Origin: Maricaulis sp.
Lineage (GTDB): Bacteria > Pseudomonadota > Alphaproteobacteria > Caulobacterales > Maricaulaceae
Reading direction: 5' to 3'
Assembly (NCBI RefSeq): GCF_030149515.1
Contig: NZ_JASBRI010000025.1
Coordinates: 1 to 64,000, forward strand
Length of the DNA stretch: 64,000 nucleotides
Shown: piece by piece, positions 61,366-64,000 of the stretch
How the letters are laid out: the number at the start of each line of letters is the position of its first letter
Position numbering within the stretch: the first letter of the stretch is position 1
The notes under the pieces: generated by a model
What the model was told of the DNA's origin: nothing
Databases searched by the model: none
Seen by the model: only the letters and a program-made list of their open reading frames with translations
Program-made: the position numbers and the translations under genes

Positions 61366-62225
61366 CGATTGCGCGGGACTGCATCTGGATCATGATTACC
61401 GACATGCCGCAGGCACGTGCCCTGGAGGAGTATCTGGGCCGCGAGGCCGGTGACCGCTTGCTGACGGGGCCCGGCCTGCCGGACGGCGTTTCGATAGGGA
61501 TTGTTGTCGCCGACGATGCGCATCGCGGTGCGCTGAAGGCGGCGCGCCTGCGCGAGGCCGACTCGTTCCAGTCGATTTTCCTGACGGAAAGCCCCGATGC
61601 GGGCGTGACGGCAGATTTCGTGCTGCCGGCGGACGCCGATTTTCACACGTTGAAATCCGTTGTGGATGCTGCGCAGGAGTTCCGTGACCAGATTGCGGCC
61701 CTGCGCAGCGATGTAGCCGGCCGGCAATCGGCGGTTGGCACCATCATCAACGGGCAATTCGTGCTGCGCACCCTGGACGAGGCCCGCAATCTTTCGACGA
61801 TGCTCGCTCTGGCCTGTCCCAATTCCGACATGGTGGCGGTCGGACTGCAGGAATTGCTGATCAATGCGGTCGAACACGGAAATCTGGAGATCGACGCCGC
61901 ACTGAAGCAGGATCTGCTTTTGCGGGGAATGTGGCGCGAAGAGGTGGAGCGCCGCCTCGCGGACCCGCAATACACTGACCGCCGGGTCATCGTGTCCTTC
62001 CGTCGGGGCGAGCGCATGATTGCCCTGACCATCCAGGACGATGGTGCCGGGTTCGACTACAAGGCGCTTGAAGCGGAAGGGCCGCCGGCACGGGGCTATC
62101 GCGGCCGCGGAATAACGCTGGCCCGCACCCTTTCCTTTTCGTCTGTCACGTATCTCGGCGCAGGAAACATGGTCGAGGCCATCATTCTGATCGGCCCGGA
62201 GGCGCGCAACGCCGTTGTGACGTGA
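61362..62225 (+). CDS. Anti-sigma-type HATPase kinase with receiver-like N-terminus
   Basis: A 287-residue protein. The C-terminal half is a GHKL ATPase of the RsbW/SpoIIAB kind with N-box ELLINAVEHGN, G1 DDGAGFD and G2 GRGITLAR. The first ~125 residues look like a degenerate receiver domain: alternating hydrophobic strands, a TESP segment at the switch position and LPADAD where an active receiver has KP. The canonical phospho-Asp context is absent. It should phosphorylate the STAS protein and bind an unknown partner; no cognate sigma factor is encoded in the operon. It is last in the unit. Confidence 0.83.
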   Translation: MTIARDCIWIMITDMPQARALEEYLGREAGDRLLTGPGLPDGVSIGIVVADDAHRGALKAARLREADSFQSIFLTESPDAGVTADFVLPADADFHTLKSVVDAAQEFRDQIAALRSDVAGRQSAVGTIINGQFVLRTLDEARNLSTMLALACPNSDMVAVGLQELLINAVEHGNLEIDAALKQDLLLRGMWREEVERRLADPQYTDRRVIVSFRRGERMIALTIQDDGAGFDYKALEAEGPPARGYRGRGITLARTLSFSSVTYLGAGNMVEAIILIGPEARNAVVT

Positions 62226-62488
62226 AACCTCCGTTGGCACTGTGCGATGCCGTTGGCTAGGCCTTCGGCAGAAGTCAGGCTGGAGCAGAATACCGTCTTT
62301 CATCTCATGCCGGGTGCGTTTGGCCGGGATGAAAGCGGTATAGTGCCGACCCCGGCGAAGAATAGAAATATTTTGCGTTCAACTGGGGTTCAGTGCGGTT
62401 GTGGTCTATCCTGCCTGCACTTGTCCGGATGCGACGGAACGCAGGGGGTGTCCCGGTCCGAACAGGTAGGCTCCGGAGGGGACCCGAA
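62226..62488. other. Intergenic region without a recognised feature
   Basis: This 263-bp stretch separates the signalling operon from the secreted repeat protein. I see no long stem with a T-run, no repeated operator word and no credible open frame on either strand. It includes an AT-rich patch (AATATTTT near 62370) that may be part of the promoter for the downstream gene. Confidence 0.4.
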
Positions 62489-63397
62489 ATGAGAACCTTT
62501 CTTGTAGCAGTCGCGTCAGTTGCACTCGTGGCCGTCCCGGCCGCCATATCGCAGGATTATTCCGCGTCACCGACCTATGGCAGCGTCAATCTGAGCTCCG
62601 GCTTCACGCCGGATCCCTACAATGTCCGCCTGACCTCAGGCGGAGCGCGTTCCGCGCGCAATGTGTCGAGTTCATGTCGCGGCTGGATCGCGAATTCACC
62701 CGACTACTCCGTGCACTACCAGGCCGGAAGCACATTCGATCTGACTATCGGCGCCGTGTCCAACTCGGACACCACGCTGGTGGTCAACGACCCCTATGGC
62801 AACTGGTATTGCGACGATGACAGCGGCGACGGGCTGAACCCGTCCCTCACCTTCAACAACCCCGCTTCGGGCCGCTATGACATCTGGGTCGGCTCCTACT
62901 CGGAAGGTGAGTATGCCGACGCGACCCTGTCGATCTCGGAGCTCGGACTGGCCGGAGGCTCGTCCTCGGGCAGCGGCTCATCCTATGGCGGCATCGATTG
63001 GTCGCTACCCGCCAATTTCGGCAGTGTCAGCCTTAGCGGCGGGTTTACGCCGGATCCGTATCGGGTCGATGTCGTGTCCGGCGGCACGCACCGGGCGTCC
63101 GAGGCCCGCAACGGCTGTGCCGGCTGGGTATCGTCCGCGCCGGACTTCGAGCTTCACTTCACGCCGGGATCTCTGCCGCTGATCCTGTCGGCGTCGTCGC
63201 GCTCGGATACCACGATCCTGGTCAACGACCCGAACGGGAACTGGCACTGCAATGACGATGGCGGGAATTCCGGGCTCAATCCGGCCCTGACCTTCCACAA
63301 TCCTGCCGGCGGGACTTACGATATCTGGATCGGGTCCTACAGCCAGGGCGAGAATGCCCAGGCCTCGCTGTCGATTTCCGAACTCTACAGCGACTGA
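62489..63397 (+). CDS. Secreted protein of two tandem pre-peptidase-C-like domains
   Basis: A 302-residue exported protein. A signal peptide (ending VPAAISQ near residue 22) precedes two repeats of about 115 residues, joined by a Gly/Ser-rich linker (GGSSSGSGSSYGG). Each repeat has GSVxLSxGFTPDPYxV, an internal Cys pair (CRGW or CAGW and WYCDDD or WHCNDD) and DTTxxVNDPxGNW, then YDIWxGSYSxGE. The pattern is like bacterial pre-peptidase C-terminal (PPC) beta-sandwiches, but no protease domain is attached. The role is unknown; a periplasmic or surface binding protein is possible. The ATG at 62489 has a GGAGGGG site, and a hairpin follows the gene. Confidence 0.8.
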   Translation: MRTFLVAVASVALVAVPAAISQDYSASPTYGSVNLSSGFTPDPYNVRLTSGGARSARNVSSSCRGWIANSPDYSVHYQAGSTFDLTIGAVSNSDTTLVVNDPYGNWYCDDDSGDGLNPSLTFNNPASGRYDIWVGSYSEGEYADATLSISELGLAGGSSSGSGSSYGGIDWSLPANFGSVSLSGGFTPDPYRVDVVSGGTHRASEARNGCAGWVSSAPDFELHFTPGSLPLILSASSRSDTTILVNDPNGNWHCNDDGGNSGLNPALTFHNPAGGTYDIWIGSYSQGENAQASLSISELYSD

Positions 63398-63415
63398 CCG
63401 GACCGGACGTAGAGG

Positions 63416-63446
63416 AGGGCTGCCGGCCATGCGCGGGCAGCCCTTT
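63416..63446 (+). terminator. Probable terminator after the repeat protein
   Basis: AGGGCTGCC and GGCAGCCCT form a perfect 9-bp stem with an 11-nt loop, directly followed by TT and G. The T-run is short, but the stem is strong and lies 18 bp after the stop. Confidence 0.6.
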
Positions 63447-63502
63447 GTCGTGTGGCCGGTTCGGGCTATGGCTGAACGGGGATCCAAGCGGGGCGTGTCG
63501 TC

Positions 63503-64000
63503 ATGCGTATCATTCTGGGCATTCTGGCCGTCATTCTGGCAGTTGCCGCTATCGCCTTTTTCTACGTCATTCCGGTCCGGGTCGACGCCGGCCGCAATGT
63601 GGTGCGCGAGCATGCGGCCTACGAGATAGCGCCGGAAGCGGCAAGCCTGCATGCCGATCTGCGTGTCGCGGACCTGCATTCCGACATGCTCTTGTGGATG
63701 CGCGATCCCGCACGTTGGAACGATCGCGGGCATACCGACCTGCCGCGTCTGCGCGAGGGCGGGGTCGCCCTGCAGGTCTTCGCGAGTGTGACCAAGACGC
63801 CAAGTTCGATGAATTACGAGGCCAACGCGGCCAATAGCGACAACATTACGCCGCTCGCGATTGCCCAGCGCTGGCCGGTCGGCACCTGGGGCTCGATCCG
63901 CAATCGCGCGCTTTATCATGCCGAGCGCCTGAACCGGCTGGCCGGGCGGGACGATGCCTTCCGTGTGGTGCGAAGCCGGGCCGATCTGGAAGCGGCCCTG
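63503..64000 (+). CDS. Membrane dipeptidase (peptidase M19), N-terminal part
   Basis: The first 166 residues of a protein that runs off the window. An N-terminal membrane helix (residues 2-24, IILGILAVILAVAAIAFFYV) is followed by VADLHSDML, the His-x-Asp metal motif that begins M19 renal-dipeptidase-like enzymes, and by GHTDLPRLREGGVALQVFASV, also typical of the family. It would cleave dipeptides at a dinuclear zinc site outside the cytoplasm. The ribosome site before 63503 is weak. The C-terminal metal ligands cannot be seen. Confidence 0.82.
   Translation, partial: MRIILGILAVILAVAAIAFFYVIPVRVDAGRNVVREHAAYEIAPEAASLHADLRVADLHSDMLLWMRDPARWNDRGHTDLPRLREGGVALQVFASVTKTPSSMNYEANAANSDNITPLAIAQRWPVGTWGSIRNRALYHAERLNRLAGRDDAFRVVRSRADLEAAL

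Noticed and set aside
1-64000. Mobile elements, tRNA, rRNA, CRISPR arrays or phage genes
   Set aside because: No transposase, integrase, spaced repeats or tRNA-like cloverleaf was recognised on reading; a tool scan could still find a small RNA gene.

Overview
The window is high-GC, gene-dense DNA with no rRNA, tRNA, CRISPR or insertion sequence that I could find. It looks like a free-living alphaproteobacterium of the Caulobacter/Maricaulis type. The evidence is a Caulobacter-like xylXBCD set, a large TonB-dependent receptor beside glycoside hydrolases and flavin-dependent halogenases, an RpoE/ChrR pair with its usual targets, and many ATGA/GTGA gene overlaps. I cannot name a genus.

Layout. 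(1) 1-2910: the end of a TRAP transporter, a fructuronate-reductase-type uxuB and a LacI regulator (uronate use). (2) 3026-10063: an oxidative D-xylose pathway: xylX, xylB, a sugar/H+ symporter, xylC and a mutarotase on the plus strand, facing xylD on the minus strand. (3) 10251-18269: an FCD-type GntR regulator, a GH3 enzyme, a GH115 glucuronidase and a GH43 lipoprotein. (4) 18269-24318: four consecutive flavin-dependent halogenase-like genes, coupled to one another and to the GH43 gene. Divergent from them, at 24614-31983, are a TonB-dependent receptor, a GH10 xylanase, a two-subunit sodium symporter and an AhpD-like protein. (5) 32035-48536: a TauE/SafE protein and a second glycan block for cellulose or beta-glucan: GH3, GH9, GH3, an exported lactonase, a GntP permease, two GPH symporters, a LacI regulator, glucokinase and KDPG aldolase. 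(6) 48567-53267: modABC and a GGDEF-EAL protein. (7) 53410-58186: cfa, DUF1365 and an FAD oxidoreductase, divergent from rpoE-chrR. (8) 58298-64000: an orphan LacI regulator, an Hpt/STAS/PP2C/HATPase partner-switching operon, a secreted repeat protein and the start of an M19 dipeptidase.

How it may work together. Glucuronoxylan would be cut by GH10, pulled in by the TonB-dependent receptor, stripped of (methyl)glucuronate by GH115 and reduced to xylose by GH43 and GH3. Xylose then passes through XylB, XylC, XylD and XylX; the last Weimberg enzyme, alpha-ketoglutarate semialdehyde dehydrogenase, is not in the window. Glucuronate would be handled by the uronate genes at the left edge. The four-halogenase array sits inside this xylan locus and is the most striking feature. 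A repeated RTCAGACAWTT-like element lies before xylX, xylD, the gntR/GH3 pair and the receptor/halogenase pair, and a TTAGCGCTA-centred LacI-type site lies before xylX and the receptor. This suggests two-layer control of one dispersed xylan regulon. All functions are read from sequence motifs and gene context; nothing was searched or computed beyond reading.
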